From NCBI GenBank assembly GCA_963771845.1, contig CAVYVC010000006.1, forward strand, positions 149,368 to 213,367: 64,000 bases of DNA. Reading direction: 5' to 3'. The position numbers were made by a program, and so were the translations under genes. Shown here in pieces: positions 49,139 through 58,481 of this stretch; the first letter of the stretch is position 1; every line of letters begins with the position of its first letter. The notes under the pieces were generated by a model. That model was not told the origin of the DNA and searched no databases. It saw only the letters and a program-made list of their open reading frames with translations. The DNA comes from VAZQ01 sp963771845. GTDB lineage: Bacteria; Pseudomonadota; Alphaproteobacteria; Rhizobiales; Xanthobacteraceae.

Positions 49139-50432
49139 ATGAGCGAGCAAGCTCCGGAACAAACAGCGCGCGACGCGAATAAGCGCAAGGCGCCGACAAT
49201 CGACCTCACCGCAACCGAGATAGAGGGCGCTGCCGGGGCCGATGCGGCGGGCGGGCCGTCGCATGAACCAGAAGCCGGCGAGGCTGATCTGTCCTCCAAA
49301 TCGAGGTCCTCCGAATCGAGAGAGGGGTTGTCACCGGAATCCAAAAGCGACACTCCCGTTCGTGCCCGGCCTATCCCGTGGCTGGCAATTGGCGCAGGCG
49401 CGGTAGGAGGGGCCGTCGTCGGGGGGATTGTTCTGGCAGGCTTGTTTCTGCCCCGTGGCACCCCGGACAGCAATCTGGCTTCGCGGCTCGCGCAGGTAGA
49501 GCAACAACTCCGGGAGCGGTCCGGGAATTCCGGCCCCGCCGCGGGCGATACGAAGGCACTTGATGATCTCGCAGCGCGCATCGGCAAGCTCGAAGCTGCG
49601 ATCGCGGCGTTGCGGCAATCGGGCGGCGACCCCGAATTCAGCGAACCGAATTTCCAACCTCGAGGGTGAAGTCAAAGCACTGCAGGAAAGCATCGGCATC
49701 GCGGCGCGACGCAGTGATGAGGCTGCGACCGCTGCTCGGGACGCAGGCCAGCGCGCGGACGCCGCCGCTGCCGCTCTTGCTCAGCTGGAGCAGAAACTCA
49801 AGGCAGCGGTAGCGGATCCGGTCGCGGTGCAGGCGCTGACGAATCGCATCGCATCGCTTGAGCGTGCGGAAAAGGGGATTGAGACCGAGCTTGCCAAACG
49901 AGCCGATGCGCAGGGCCATGACCCCGCCGGCCGGTTTGCCATTGCAGCAGCAGCCCTCAACGCGGCGCTCGATCGCGGCAAACCCTTCGTGACGGAGCTC
50001 GCTGCCGTAAAGACTTTCGTCACCGATCCCAAGCAGCTCACCGCCGTTGCATCCTTTGCGGGATCGGGAATTCCTACCGCCTCGGCGCTCGCGCAGGAGC
50101 TTTCGGAGCTCATTCCTGCCCTTCGGCGCGCCGCCGGCGTGCCGGCGCCTGCAGGTGGTTTTCTGGAGAAGCTTCAGGCCAATGCCGAGAAGCTTGTGCG
50201 TATTCGTTCCTTGAATGGGCCGGCGGGCGATGATCCCGGAGCGATTGTGAGCCGGATCGAGATCGACGCTGCAAAAGCCGATCTTTCCGCGGCACTGGCC
50301 GAGTTGGCGAAGCTTCCGGCTGCTATGCGAGCTCCGGCGGACGCCTGGATCGAAAAGGCGCGGCGCCGCTCGGCCGCTCTCGAAGCCGGCCAACAGCTGG
50401 TCGCGCAATCGCTCGCAGGTCTGAGCCGGTGA
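49139..50432 (+). pseudogene. Mitofilin-like (COG4223) membrane protein, frameshifted
   Basis: Frame 1 (49139-49669) has an acidic N-terminus, a membrane helix (IPWLAIGAGAVGGAVVGGIV) and a coiled-coil start. Frame 2 continues the same protein to 50432: ISNLEGEVKALQESI, then helices and the mitofilin-type end (LQANAEKLVRIRSLNGPAGD, AALAELAKLPAAMRAPADAW). The frames join if one C of the CCCC run at about 49631-49634 is extra (GAC CCG AAT). The full protein would be about 430 residues. It is the alphaproteobacterial homologue of a cristae-organising protein and usually lies between hemD and hemY, as here. Confidence 0.8.
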
Positions 50433-50472
50433 CGGCTGGCAAAATTTGGGCGACGGGCGCCGAGGCAGCGCG

Positions 50473-52116
50473 ATGATCCGAGTGCTGGTTTATCTCCTGG
50501 TGGTGGCAGCGCTGGCAGCTGGTTGCGTCTGGTTGGCCGATCGCCCGGGCGACGTAGTGATTGTTTGGCTCGGCCGGCGTGTCGAGACCTCGGTCATGGT
50601 GCTCCTCCTCGCGGTAATGTTGATCGCGGTACTGGCAACCTTGTTGTGGTCCTTGGTCCGTGCCGTCATGGCCCTCCCTCGGTCAGTCCGGGATTCCCTG
50701 CACGCTCGTCGCGGCACGCGCGGATATCTCGCGTTATCCCAGGGATTGATTGCTGTCGGTTCGGGAAATGTCATTGCCGCGCGTAGATTTGCCGAGGAAG
50801 CAAGCCGCCTCGCGCCGAACGAGCCGCTCACGCTGCTATTGCGGGCACAAACCGCACAGCTCACGGCGGATCGAGAGGACGCAGCACGCAATTTCGAGCT
50901 GATGGCTTCCCGCAACGACACGCGACTTCTCGGGTTGCACGGATTATTCATTGAGGCCAGAAGGCGCAGCGATCCCACCGCGGCCCTTTTCTATGCCGAG
51001 CAGGCCGCCGAGCACGCCTCCGTCCCCGCATGGGCCGGAACGGCAGTGCTCGAGTTCCGCTGCGCGATGACCGATTGGGACGGGGCACTCAAGCGACTAC
51101 AGCGAAACATGGAGAGCGGCCTCATCGATAAGGCCACTTTTCGCCGCCAGCGCGCTGTACTGCTGACAGCCCAGGCTCTTGCCATTGAAGATTCAGATCG
51201 GGATCGGGCCAAGGAGCTTGCTCTGGAAGCGGGGAAGCTTGCCCCGTCCCTCGTTCCGGCCGCCGTCCTCGCCGGCCGGTTCCTTGCCGAAGCCGGTGAG
51301 CAGCGCAAAGCCGCACGGATCATTACGGCGGCATGGGGGGCAAATCCGCATCCCGGTCTCGCCCATGTCTACGCGCATCTGCGGCCGGGAGATTCTGCGC
51401 GCGAGCGGCTGCGTCGCATCCAGGCCCTTGCGGCGTTATCTCCGGGCAATGTGGAGGCCGCGCTTGCGGTCGCGCGCGCAGCGCTCGACGCGCAGGAGTT
51501 TGTGATCGCCCGTGAGGCGCTCGCGCCACTGGCCGTCGTACCGACCAAACGTGTTGCAGCACTGATGGCGGAGCTTGAACAAGCCCAGCACGCCGACGAG
51601 GGGAGAGCCCGCGAATGGATGAAACGCGGGCTTCATGCCCGGCGCGATCCGGCATGGACCGCGGACGGCTTCGTCTCAGAGCGCTGGTTGCCTGTCTCCC
51701 CTGTTAGCGGGCGGCTTGATGCCTTCGAATGGAAGGACCCGCTCGCGGGCGATGACCACGGGACGGCCGTGATCGTGTCCGAACACGCAGACGTTCTCGA
51801 TCAGCGCGAACCCCCGGCGCAGCCATCCCAGGATATCGTCCCATTAAGGAAAGAGCAGCCTGGAAAGCGGGCGGAACGCGCCCCGGCGACTGAGATCGTT
51901 GAGCCGCAAGCTGCGGTTTCCCCGGCGGGGGAACGCACCGGGTGGCGATCCCGCACCGGCGGTCCTATTCAGATTCCGCCCGCGGTCATCCCGCTGATGC
52001 ATGCACCCGATGATCCGGGGCCTGACCCGGACGCGCCAAGCGAGTCCGACTCTCAATCGAACATTGAAGAATCACCCGCGCCGAACTGGACCCGGATTCG
52101 TCAATTGTTCCGGTGA
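50473..52116 (+). CDS. hemY: HemY-like membrane protein with TPR-type repeats
   Basis: 547 residues starting MIRVLVYLLVVAALAAGCVW. Two N-terminal membrane helices (the second SVMVLLLAVMLIAVLATLLW) precede the HemY_N domain (SVRDSLHARRGTRGYLALSQ) and a helical-repeat region. A Pro/Glu-rich tail of about 120 residues ends NWTRIRQLFR. HemY of this type is linked to late haem synthesis and envelope organisation but has no assigned reaction. An ATG at 50446 is in frame; I use 50473. Confidence 0.92.
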   Translation: MIRVLVYLLVVAALAAGCVWLADRPGDVVIVWLGRRVETSVMVLLLAVMLIAVLATLLWSLVRAVMALPRSVRDSLHARRGTRGYLALSQGLIAVGSGNVIAARRFAEEASRLAPNEPLTLLLRAQTAQLTADREDAARNFELMASRNDTRLLGLHGLFIEARRRSDPTAALFYAEQAAEHASVPAWAGTAVLEFRCAMTDWDGALKRLQRNMESGLIDKATFRRQRAVLLTAQALAIEDSDRDRAKELALEAGKLAPSLVPAAVLAGRFLAEAGEQRKAARIITAAWGANPHPGLAHVYAHLRPGDSARERLRRIQALAALSPGNVEAALAVARAALDAQEFVIAREALAPLAVVPTKRVAALMAELEQAQHADEGRAREWMKRGLHARRDPAWTADGFVSERWLPVSPVSGRLDAFEWKDPLAGDDHGTAVIVSEHADVLDQREPPAQPSQDIVPLRKEQPGKRAERAPATEIVEPQAAVSPAGERTGWRSRTGGPIQIPPAVIPLMHAPDDPGPDPDAPSESDSQSNIEESPAPNWTRIRQLFR

Positions 52117-52128
52117 TGGGTGGTCACA

Positions 52129-53994
52129 TCAGAGCCCCAGCTTTTCCGCCCTCTCGCGATCATACCACCACGTGTCCGGGATCGCGCGCGCATAGCGCGG
52201 CTGATGGGATGGGCGGCCGAAGACATCCCAGTAAGCGAGCCAATGAGAGGGCTTGTACCAGTGCGGCACCCAATAACGCCCGCTGCGGATAACCCGATCG
52301 AGTGCTTTGCAGGCCGCGACCAGGCCAGGTCGGGTGTCGGCGGCGATGACACGCTCGATGAGCGCGTCAACCACGGGATCGGAAATACCGCCGACGTTTT
52401 GTGAGCCTCGCATGGTGGCGGCCTGAGCGGAAAAAAAGGTCCGCAAGGACTCCCCCGGTGTATTCGAAAATCCGAACCTCTGCACCACGATATCGAAGTC
52501 GAAATCATCCACGCGTTTGCGGTACTGCGCGGGATCGACAAGGCGCAAATTGGCGTCAATTCCCAAGGTGCCCAGGTTCTTGATGAACGCCATGTGATGC
52601 GGCTGGGAAATGTTATCGTCGACCAGGAATTCGACGGTGATCGGCTCCCCGCTTGGCATCGTGCGCTTGCCATCTTTCACCATGCAGCCAGCATCATGAA
52701 GAAGCGCGCTGGCTTTGCGCAGCAACGCACGATCTTGACCCGATCCATCGGAAACGGGCGGCACGTAGGGTTCACCGAAGACCTCGTCCGCGACCTTTCC
52801 GCGGAACGGCTCCAGCAATGCGAGTTCGTCCGGTCCCGGCTTTCCCACTGCCATCATGTCGGAATTCTGGAATACGGAATGGGTCCTTTGATAGGCGCTA
52901 TACATGATGTTTGCATTGGTCCATTCGAAATCGAAGGCATCAATGAATGCTTCACGCACGCGCTTGTCCCTGAATTTCTCCCGTCGCGTATTGAAAAACC
53001 ATCCTTGTGCAGCAGACGGGGTATGATCGGGAATGACGTCGCGCTTGACGCGGCCGTCCCGGACGGCGGGAAAGTCATAGCGCGTTGCCCAGACGCGCGA
53101 GACCAATTCCTCGCGAAACAAATAGCTCTTGCTGGTGAAACCTTCGAAGGCGACCTCGCGGTCGCGATAATATTCGTATCGGATCACGTCGAAATTGTTT
53201 TGCCCGCGCGCAACGGGCAAATCCGCCCCCCACCAGTCCTTGACGCGCTCGTATTCGATGTATCGTCCGGGCTCGAACTTCCCGACCTTGTATGGCCCCG
53301 ACCCGAGCGGAGCTTCCAGCGTGGTCTCTTCGAACGGGCGTTCGCCGTAGTAGGCCCGCGAAAAGATCGGAAGCCATGATAAGAACAGCGGCAGGTCACG
53401 GGCTCGCGACGGCGCAAAGCTCACAACCACGGCCCCATTATCCGGCGCCTGCACGCCTGCCAGGTCGCGCAGAAGCTGCCGCACGATTGGATGCCCCTTT
53501 TCCTTAAGGACAGTGAGCGAGAAGGCGACGTCATGCCCGGAGATGGGGCTGCCGTCGTGAAATTTGATGCCGGGGCGCAGCAGAAAGCGGTACGTGAGCC
53601 CATCCGCGGATACTTGCACCGCACGCGCGGCGAGTCCGTAGAGCGCATCCGGCTCATCCTCCGCGCGCTTCATTAGGCTCGCGAAGGTCAACTCCATCCC
53701 CTGCGCCGCATCTCCCTTCAGGATGTAACTGTTAAGCGAATTGAAGGTCAGAAGGTTCTGATTGAAGATCCGCGTTGCTGCGACATGTGAAAATAGCCCA
53801 CCTTTCGGAGCGTTCGCATCGACATAGTCGAGATGCCTGAAATCGGGTGGATACTTGAGATCTCCGAAGACCGAGAGCCCATGGCGCTCACCATTCTCTA
53901 TCGCCTCGACAGACTTGCTGAGAATGGGCGCTACCACTACCGCCGCGCCCAGGGCTAGCGTTTCGCGCCGTGTGACATTGGGCCCTTGGGTCAT
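52129..53994 (-). CDS. Oligopeptide ABC transporter substrate-binding protein (YejA-like, SBP family 5)
   Basis: About 621 residues. MTQGPNVTRRETLALGAAVV is a Tat-type signal (RRE-x-L-A-L). The mature protein has HGLSVFGDLKYPPDFRHLDY, YVDANAPKGG (the YejA-type opening), LLRPGIKFHDGSPISGHDV and the C-terminal DTWWYDRERAEKLGL, typical of YejA. It binds peptides in the periplasm for a Yej-type importer; no permease or ATPase gene is adjacent. It converges on hemY with a 12-bp gap. Confidence 0.92.
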   Translation of the reverse strand: MTQGPNVTRRETLALGAAVVVAPILSKSVEAIENGERHGLSVFGDLKYPPDFRHLDYVDANAPKGGLFSHVAATRIFNQNLLTFNSLNSYILKGDAAQGMELTFASLMKRAEDEPDALYGLAARAVQVSADGLTYRFLLRPGIKFHDGSPISGHDVAFSLTVLKEKGHPIVRQLLRDLAGVQAPDNGAVVVSFAPSRARDLPLFLSWLPIFSRAYYGERPFEETTLEAPLGSGPYKVGKFEPGRYIEYERVKDWWGADLPVARGQNNFDVIRYEYYRDREVAFEGFTSKSYLFREELVSRVWATRYDFPAVRDGRVKRDVIPDHTPSAAQGWFFNTRREKFRDKRVREAFIDAFDFEWTNANIMYSAYQRTHSVFQNSDMMAVGKPGPDELALLEPFRGKVADEVFGEPYVPPVSDGSGQDRALLRKASALLHDAGCMVKDGKRTMPSGEPITVEFLVDDNISQPHHMAFIKNLGTLGIDANLRLVDPAQYRKRVDDFDFDIVVQRFGFSNTPGESLRTFFSAQAATMRGSQNVGGISDPVVDALIERVIAADTRPGLVAACKALDRVIRSGRYWVPHWYKPSHWLAYWDVFGRPSHQPRYARAIPDTWWYDRERAEKLGL

Positions 53995-54204
53995 CGCAGG
54001 GTTCCTGATTTGATCGCTTCCATTGGGACTAGGCACATGCGCCGACGCAGGCAATCGCGCCTCGCAGCCGTCCCTTCTCAATTTTATCCGACAAAATTGA
54101 CGGTTTGTCGATGCGACCTAGTGATGACTCGGCCTAGCTAGTAACCGGTCGGAGCCCGTTACCGCCCTGCCCAGGCGCTCATTCATCAGGAGAATATGGA
54201 AAGC

Positions 54205-54224
54205 GCGACCCGTTAACGGGTCGC
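54205..54224 (-). terminator. Perfect palindrome at the stop of the DUF697 gene
   Basis: GCGACCCGTTAACGGGTCGC is a 20-bp perfect palindrome whose centre is the TAA stop of the upstream DUF697 gene. It may end the parA-DUF697 transcript, though no T-run follows. Alternatively it is a protein-binding site. Confidence 0.4.
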
Positions 54225-54863
54225 GGCCGCAGGAAACTCGTCCAGGGTCGCTCCGCTTTCAAAGTGCTCAATAAAAATCCGGCCAACGCTGTGAGTGAAC
54301 GCAGCCGCGGCGAACGACGACACCGTGGCCGCCATCAACACACTCGGCGGCAACGCATAGAGAAGCGCCGAACTCGTAACGGTGGCGGCGCCGCTGGGAA
54401 TGGCCCCTCCGACAAGTCCGATCACGATGGCTCGCGCCCGATCGCGCTGGAATGGCACTCCATAATGCCGGCTGAGCACTTTCACCATCCGCACGATAAC
54501 GGCCGTCACCCCCGCGAAATTGACAAGCGGCAACGGAATGATTCCGCCCGCGGCTGCATAAGCCGTGTGCCGATTGACAATGGTGAGCGCCTTCGTTCGC
54601 CGTTCTCGATTCTCCAAGCTAACGAGGGGTATGGCAGGGCTACTCGGGACCGCCGGCACCCGTGCGGAACTGCGTTGGGCACCGGGAGTAATAGGGACAA
54701 CGTTGCTCGTTCCTTGGACCTTCTGCGAGACGGTCTCAGAGCCGGGGTGGTCCGCAGCCATCACGGGTGTGGCCCGAGGCTCATTGGCGGCGTCCGCGGG
54801 ACCTGCGGGAGGAAACCCGTCAGTTGTTTGTACGATGGCCTTAGGAAGTTTTTTCTTGTTCAT
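54213..54863 (-). CDS. DUF697-domain membrane protein (first of two)
   Basis: 216 residues. A Pro/Ala-rich N-terminus of about 85 residues precedes the domain: RRTKALTIVNRHTAYAAAGG, IIPLPLVNFAGVTAVIVRMV, LSRHYGVPF, GLVGGAIPSG and the C-terminal IFIEHFESGATLDEF. This pattern (I-P-x-P...GVPF...FxxGxTL-x-D/E-F) is shared with the second copy at 61746-62357. DUF697 domains are membrane-associated and often follow GTPase domains. Its start overlaps the ParA-like stop by 4 bp, so the ATPase and this protein are translated together and probably act together. Confidence 0.85.
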   Translation of the reverse strand: MNKKKLPKAIVQTTDGFPPAGPADAANEPRATPVMAADHPGSETVSQKVQGTSNVVPITPGAQRSSARVPAVPSSPAIPLVSLENRERRTKALTIVNRHTAYAAAGGIIPLPLVNFAGVTAVIVRMVKVLSRHYGVPFQRDRARAIVIGLVGGAIPSGAATVTSSALLYALPPSVLMAATVSSFAAAAFTHSVGRIFIEHFESGATLDEFPAAATR

Positions 54864-55531
54864 GCGGATGCCACTCGTTTCCTCTCCAGCGCTCCTTCGA
54901 GCACCGATTCGATCTCATCGGCGATTGCGGCGATGTCGCGTGCGGCTGGTCCTTTGGGTTCAATCAGGGTTGGCGTTGCCCCCCACAGCGCTGCCTCCGC
55001 GTAGATGACACGATTTGCCATTTCGCTCTTGAGAACAGGAAAGCCGGCCTCGGCGAGTTCCGCGCGGATATGCTTGGCAATGACCGCCTCGCGGGTTGTT
55101 TGGGTCAGCAGGCAACGAAATTCCGGCCGTCGACCTCCTTTGGCGCCGTTGATCAGGAGATTGAGGGTGTCGAGCATGCGATCGATGTCAAAGGGAGAGG
55201 GTTTGACCGGCACGAGGACAAAATCGCTTGCTGCAATGCAGGCAAGGGTTGCTTCTGACCGAAAACCGGGCGTGTCGATGATCACCAGGCCTGACTGTTC
55301 AGCAAGCTGATATGCTGTCTTCCAGCTTTCCGCGCCGGCATTCTCGATGACGCGTACGCCGCCAAGCTTTCGCTCGCGTGCCGAGAGCCGCGCAATAGAG
55401 CGTTGCGGGTCAGCATCGATGATGATGGGTTGGCGAGCCTTGAGATGCCAATGAACCGCGAGGCAGCTGGCGAGCGTACTCTTGCCGCTGCCGCCTTTCA
55501 TGGTTGCCACCGTGATGATCGTCTTCGTCAT
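54860..55531 (-). CDS. ParA/MinD-like P-loop ATPase
   Basis: 223 residues. The deviant Walker A is TMKGGSGKSTLASCLA at residues 10-25, with both signature lysines. The Walker A' and B parts are IIIDADPQRS and VIIDTPGFRS. It lacks the N-terminal HTH of chromosomal ParA and has no ParB gene nearby. The shape suits orphan ParA-like positioning ATPases that place protein complexes in the cell. It is coupled to a DUF697 membrane protein, which could be its membrane partner. Confidence 0.92.
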   Translation of the reverse strand: MTKTIITVATMKGGSGKSTLASCLAVHWHLKARQPIIIDADPQRSIARLSARERKLGGVRVIENAGAESWKTAYQLAEQSGLVIIDTPGFRSEATLACIAASDFVLVPVKPSPFDIDRMLDTLNLLINGAKGGRRPEFRCLLTQTTREAVIAKHIRAELAEAGFPVLKSEMANRVIYAEAALWGATPTLIEPKGPAARDIAAIADEIESVLEGALERKRVASA

Positions 55532-55693
55532 CTGCCGGACTCTGTTGAGGCTACCCAGCGGTCGCCGAGGGCAGTGTTGGGACGCAACGAATCAATCACG
55601 CATTCCATATTACCGGCTAATTGCAAAACTGCCTATCTCTGTCCAAAAAGGCTGTGCCAGTGCGGCCTTTGATCTCTCGCCTGCTCTGCACTA
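55532..55693. other. Short gap between the ATPase and the IS5 element
   Basis: About 160 bp that should hold the promoter of the ParA-like operon. No gene is visible. Confidence 0.4.
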
Positions 55694-55825
55694 GGTCCTG
55701 TCTTCAGTTACCCGCGCGTTGCGCGGGAACGGATCAGAATCAAACGCAGAACACCGTAACATTTGGGATTCCCAAATCAGCGATTGTGTGACTCGTGGGC
55801 GGTCAGCCTTGAGGAGGGCTGACCG

Positions 55826-56194
55826 ATGCGACGCTATGCATTACGTGACGACCAGTGGGAGCGGATCAAGGACTTTCTGCCCGGGCGCGAAGGCCATGTC
55901 GGCGGCACCGCGGCCGATAATCGCTTGTTTGTCGAAGCCGTGCTGTACCGATTTCGAGCGGGCATTCCCTGGCGTGATCTCCCCGAGCGCTTCGGTGATT
56001 GGAAGATCGTCTATCAGCGCTTCAGCCGATGGGCCAAGGGCAGTGTTTTTGAACGTATTTTCAAGGAATTGGCGAGTGATCACGACAACGAGTACATGAT
56101 GATCGATACCACTATTGTGCGCGCTCACCAGCATAGTGCTGGCGCAAGAAAAAAAACGGCGCGCAAGCGATCGGTCGATCCCGCGGCGGGCTGA
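55826..56194 (+). CDS. IS5-type transposase, first frame (OrfA)
   Basis: 122 residues, MRRYALRDDQWERIKDFLPG, with IPWRDLPERFGDWKIVYQRF and the first catalytic Asp in MMIDTTIVRAHQHSAGARKK. A good Shine-Dalgarno (AGGAGGG) precedes the ATG. Slippage at the following A8 run would join it to OrfB. Confidence 0.88.
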   Translation: MRRYALRDDQWERIKDFLPGREGHVGGTAADNRLFVEAVLYRFRAGIPWRDLPERFGDWKIVYQRFSRWAKGSVFERIFKELASDHDNEYMMIDTTIVRAHQHSAGARKKTARKRSVDPAAG

Positions 56195-56577
56195 GCACGA
56201 AAATTCACGCACTCGTCGATGCTCTCGGCAATCCCGTCGAGTTCATTCTCACGCCAGGACAAGACCACGATCTCACCGGCGGCGAGCCATTGCTCGAGCA
56301 TGTTGATCCAGGGGCGGTCATTGCCGACAAGGCATACGACGCAGACGCCTTCATCAATACCCTTACCGAGCGGCAAATCACCCCGGTGATTCCTTCCCAC
56401 CCCCGCCGCACCACGCCATTACCCTGCGATTTTGCCCTGTATTGCGAGCGTAATCTCGTCGAGCGCTTTTTCAACAAACTCAAGCACTTTCGCGCTATCG
56501 CGACACGCTACGACAAACTAGCGAGAAATTTTCTCGCCGGGATCCACTTGGCTTCCGCTATCATTCTGCTCAACTGA
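56150..56577 (+). CDS. IS5-type transposase, second frame (OrfB)
   Basis: Read from the A8 run: KNGAQAIGRSRGGLSTKIHA, VIADKAYDADAFINTL with the second Asp, and CERNLVERFFNKLKHFRAIA with the catalytic Glu. It ends inside the right inverted repeat. It needs programmed frameshifting from OrfA; both parts look intact. Confidence 0.85.
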
Positions 56578-56634
56578 ACACAGGACCTAATCCAACTCAC
56601 ACTGGCGGTCGGGCGCCTGGACCGGTTACTCTGA

Positions 56635-58458
56635 GTGCTACCGATTGGGGCGAAAGTCGAGGAATGGAGGGTAGCGACGGCTGATTTACGCGGTGCCGCG
56701 GAATCCGCGCGGCTCCAACTAGAGCATCAGGTCATCGCCCTGGTTCGCAGAGTCTCCCGCCTGAGCCGGCGAGACCTGAGACTCGCGTCGGGTATCGTGA
56801 TGCTGGCCTACTTGATCACGCACCTTTCCAACCATGCGATTGGACTGGTCTCGCTCCGTGCGGCCGAATACGGACTGGTTGTGAGCGCACAGTTTTGGTC
56901 AAGCCGCGAGGGCACCATCCTGCTCTACAGCGCATTCGCGGTTCATTTTGTGCTTGCGTTCTGGGCGATCTACGAACGCCGGACCTTTCGGCTCCCTCCA
57001 CTCGAACTGCTGCGCATAGGCCTTGGACTTTGGTTGCCGGTATTGCTGTTGGGCCATTTTACCGCGACCCGGCTCGAGTTCGAGTTGCTAGGAGCCTCCC
57101 CCACTTATGGAAGAATTGTTTCCGAATTGTGGGCGTCAAACTCTGAGTGGCGGCAAATCGGTTTGCTTGCGCCAGGCTGGCTGCATGGCTGCCTCGGTCT
57201 GAATTTCGTATTCCGCCACCGCCCGTGGTGGCGCCATTTGCAATTGCCGCTTTCCACTTTTGCTTTGCTGTTGCCGGTTCTTTCCGCGCTCGGCTTCATC
57301 ACCATGGGCAGGGACCTTGATCGCCTCCCCGCTGCGGCGAAGGCCGAGCTTTATGATCCGCTCGGCCCCGAAGGGATCGCCAGGCAGCAAGCCATGCAGC
57401 GCTGGCTCGACCGACTGCTTTGGGGTTATGCCGCTCTTGTCGTTGGCACGTTCGCCGCGCGCGGAGCCCGGATTATTGTTGAACGGCGCCGCCGCGGGCT
57501 GATCGCCATTTCCTACCCGAACCGGAAAATTCAGGTGCCGCGCGGGTGGTCGGTGCTTGAAGCAAGCCGTTCCTTTCATATCGCGCATGCCTCAAGTTGC
57601 GGGGGCCGCGCCAGATGCTCGACCTGTCGGGTCCGGATTCTGCGAGGCGCCGCTTTCTGCCCCGAGCCAGGTCCGGAGGAGCGTGCCACGTTGCGGCGGA
57701 TAATGGCCGACCCGGATGTGCGCCTCGCATGTCAGCTGCGACCGACCGGAGACATTGCAGTATCGCCCCTCGTTCTTTCGGAGCGTCCTGTCTATCGGGC
57801 GCAACCACCCGCTATGGAAAGCGAACGGGAAGTCGTGCTGCTGTTTTGCGATTTTACCAATAGCAAGGTGCTCGCTCGGGATCACATGGCGCACGACGTC
57901 TTATTTGCATTCAAGCGCTATGCCGAAAGTGCCTGCCGCGCCATCAGGAGCGCGGGTGGGACGATCTGCTATGTCGAGCACGAAAGCATTTTCGCTATCT
58001 TCGGCCTGTCCGGCGATCTTGCTCGTGCCTGCCGATCGGCACTGTCGGCGACGGCCGAAATCGAGCAATCCTTGCGTGAGCTCAATGAACGGCTAGGCCA
58101 GGAATGGGGATGCCGAGCGGAAATCGCGATAAGTATCCATGCCGGGCGCGTCGCGTTAAGCAAAATCGGACAATCGGCGGAATTGATCATTGCGGCCGGG
58201 GATGCAGTTGAGGTGGCGTCGGAAATCCGCCGGACGGCCAATGCATCCGGCAAATTCTACGCGGTATCGGGCACGGTGTTCACGGCCGCAAAGGTCGACC
58301 CTCCGGCACACAGAATCACGAAGGTTGCCGCGGGGTCCGAACACGTGGACATACCAGTCTATTACATGGACGGCGTTCAATTGCCGTCGCAAGACGCGAC
58401 ATTGCGCAACCGAATTCAGCGCGCCGCGACTGCGGTGCTGGATCAAATTCGGGGCTGA
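56635..58458 (+). CDS. Membrane ferredoxin-adenylate cyclase fusion (CyaC-like) with degenerate cyclase domain
   Basis: 607 residues, GTG start. Residues about 50-285 are a six-helix, SdhC-like membrane part with conserved His candidates (LITHLSNHAIGL, FAVHFVLAFW, LLLGHFTATR). Residues about 290-385 are a 2Fe-2S ferredoxin domain: HASSCGGRARCSTCRVRI and a fourth Cys in RLACQL. The class III cyclase domain follows. Its first metal Asp is kept (LLFCDFTNS), but the second metal site reads GGTICYVEHESIFAIFG (Asp to Glu, substrate Lys to Tyr), and the transition-state Asn/Arg motif reads GDAVEVASEIR (both changed to Glu). I know the architecture from redox-sensing CyaC of Sinorhizobium. Here I infer a signalling protein without cyclase activity. 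Confidence 0.85.
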   Translation: MLPIGAKVEEWRVATADLRGAAESARLQLEHQVIALVRRVSRLSRRDLRLASGIVMLAYLITHLSNHAIGLVSLRAAEYGLVVSAQFWSSREGTILLYSAFAVHFVLAFWAIYERRTFRLPPLELLRIGLGLWLPVLLLGHFTATRLEFELLGASPTYGRIVSELWASNSEWRQIGLLAPGWLHGCLGLNFVFRHRPWWRHLQLPLSTFALLLPVLSALGFITMGRDLDRLPAAAKAELYDPLGPEGIARQQAMQRWLDRLLWGYAALVVGTFAARGARIIVERRRRGLIAISYPNRKIQVPRGWSVLEASRSFHIAHASSCGGRARCSTCRVRILRGAAFCPEPGPEERATLRRIMADPDVRLACQLRPTGDIAVSPLVLSERPVYRAQPPAMESEREVVLLFCDFTNSKVLARDHMAHDVLFAFKRYAESACRAIRSAGGTICYVEHESIFAIFGLSGDLARACRSALSATAEIEQSLRELNERLGQEWGCRAEIAISIHAGRVALSKIGQSAELIIAAGDAVEVASEIRRTANASGKFYAVSGTVFTAAKVDPPAHRITKVAAGSEHVDIPVYYMDGVQLPSQDATLRNRIQRAATAVLDQIRG

Positions 58459-58481
58459 ACCGATGCTGGACTATACAGCCC

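Larger units (their letters stand above)
55694..56587 (+). mobile_element. IS5-family (IS427-type) insertion sequence, second species
   Basis: 894 bp flanked by TA. The inverted repeats are GGTCCTGTCTTCAGTT (left) and GGTCCTGTGTTCAGTT (right, complement), one mismatch in 16. The two transposase frames overlap and meet at an A8 run (56149-56156). It lies between the ParA-DUF697 unit and the cyclase gene, 47 bp from the latter. Confidence 0.9.
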
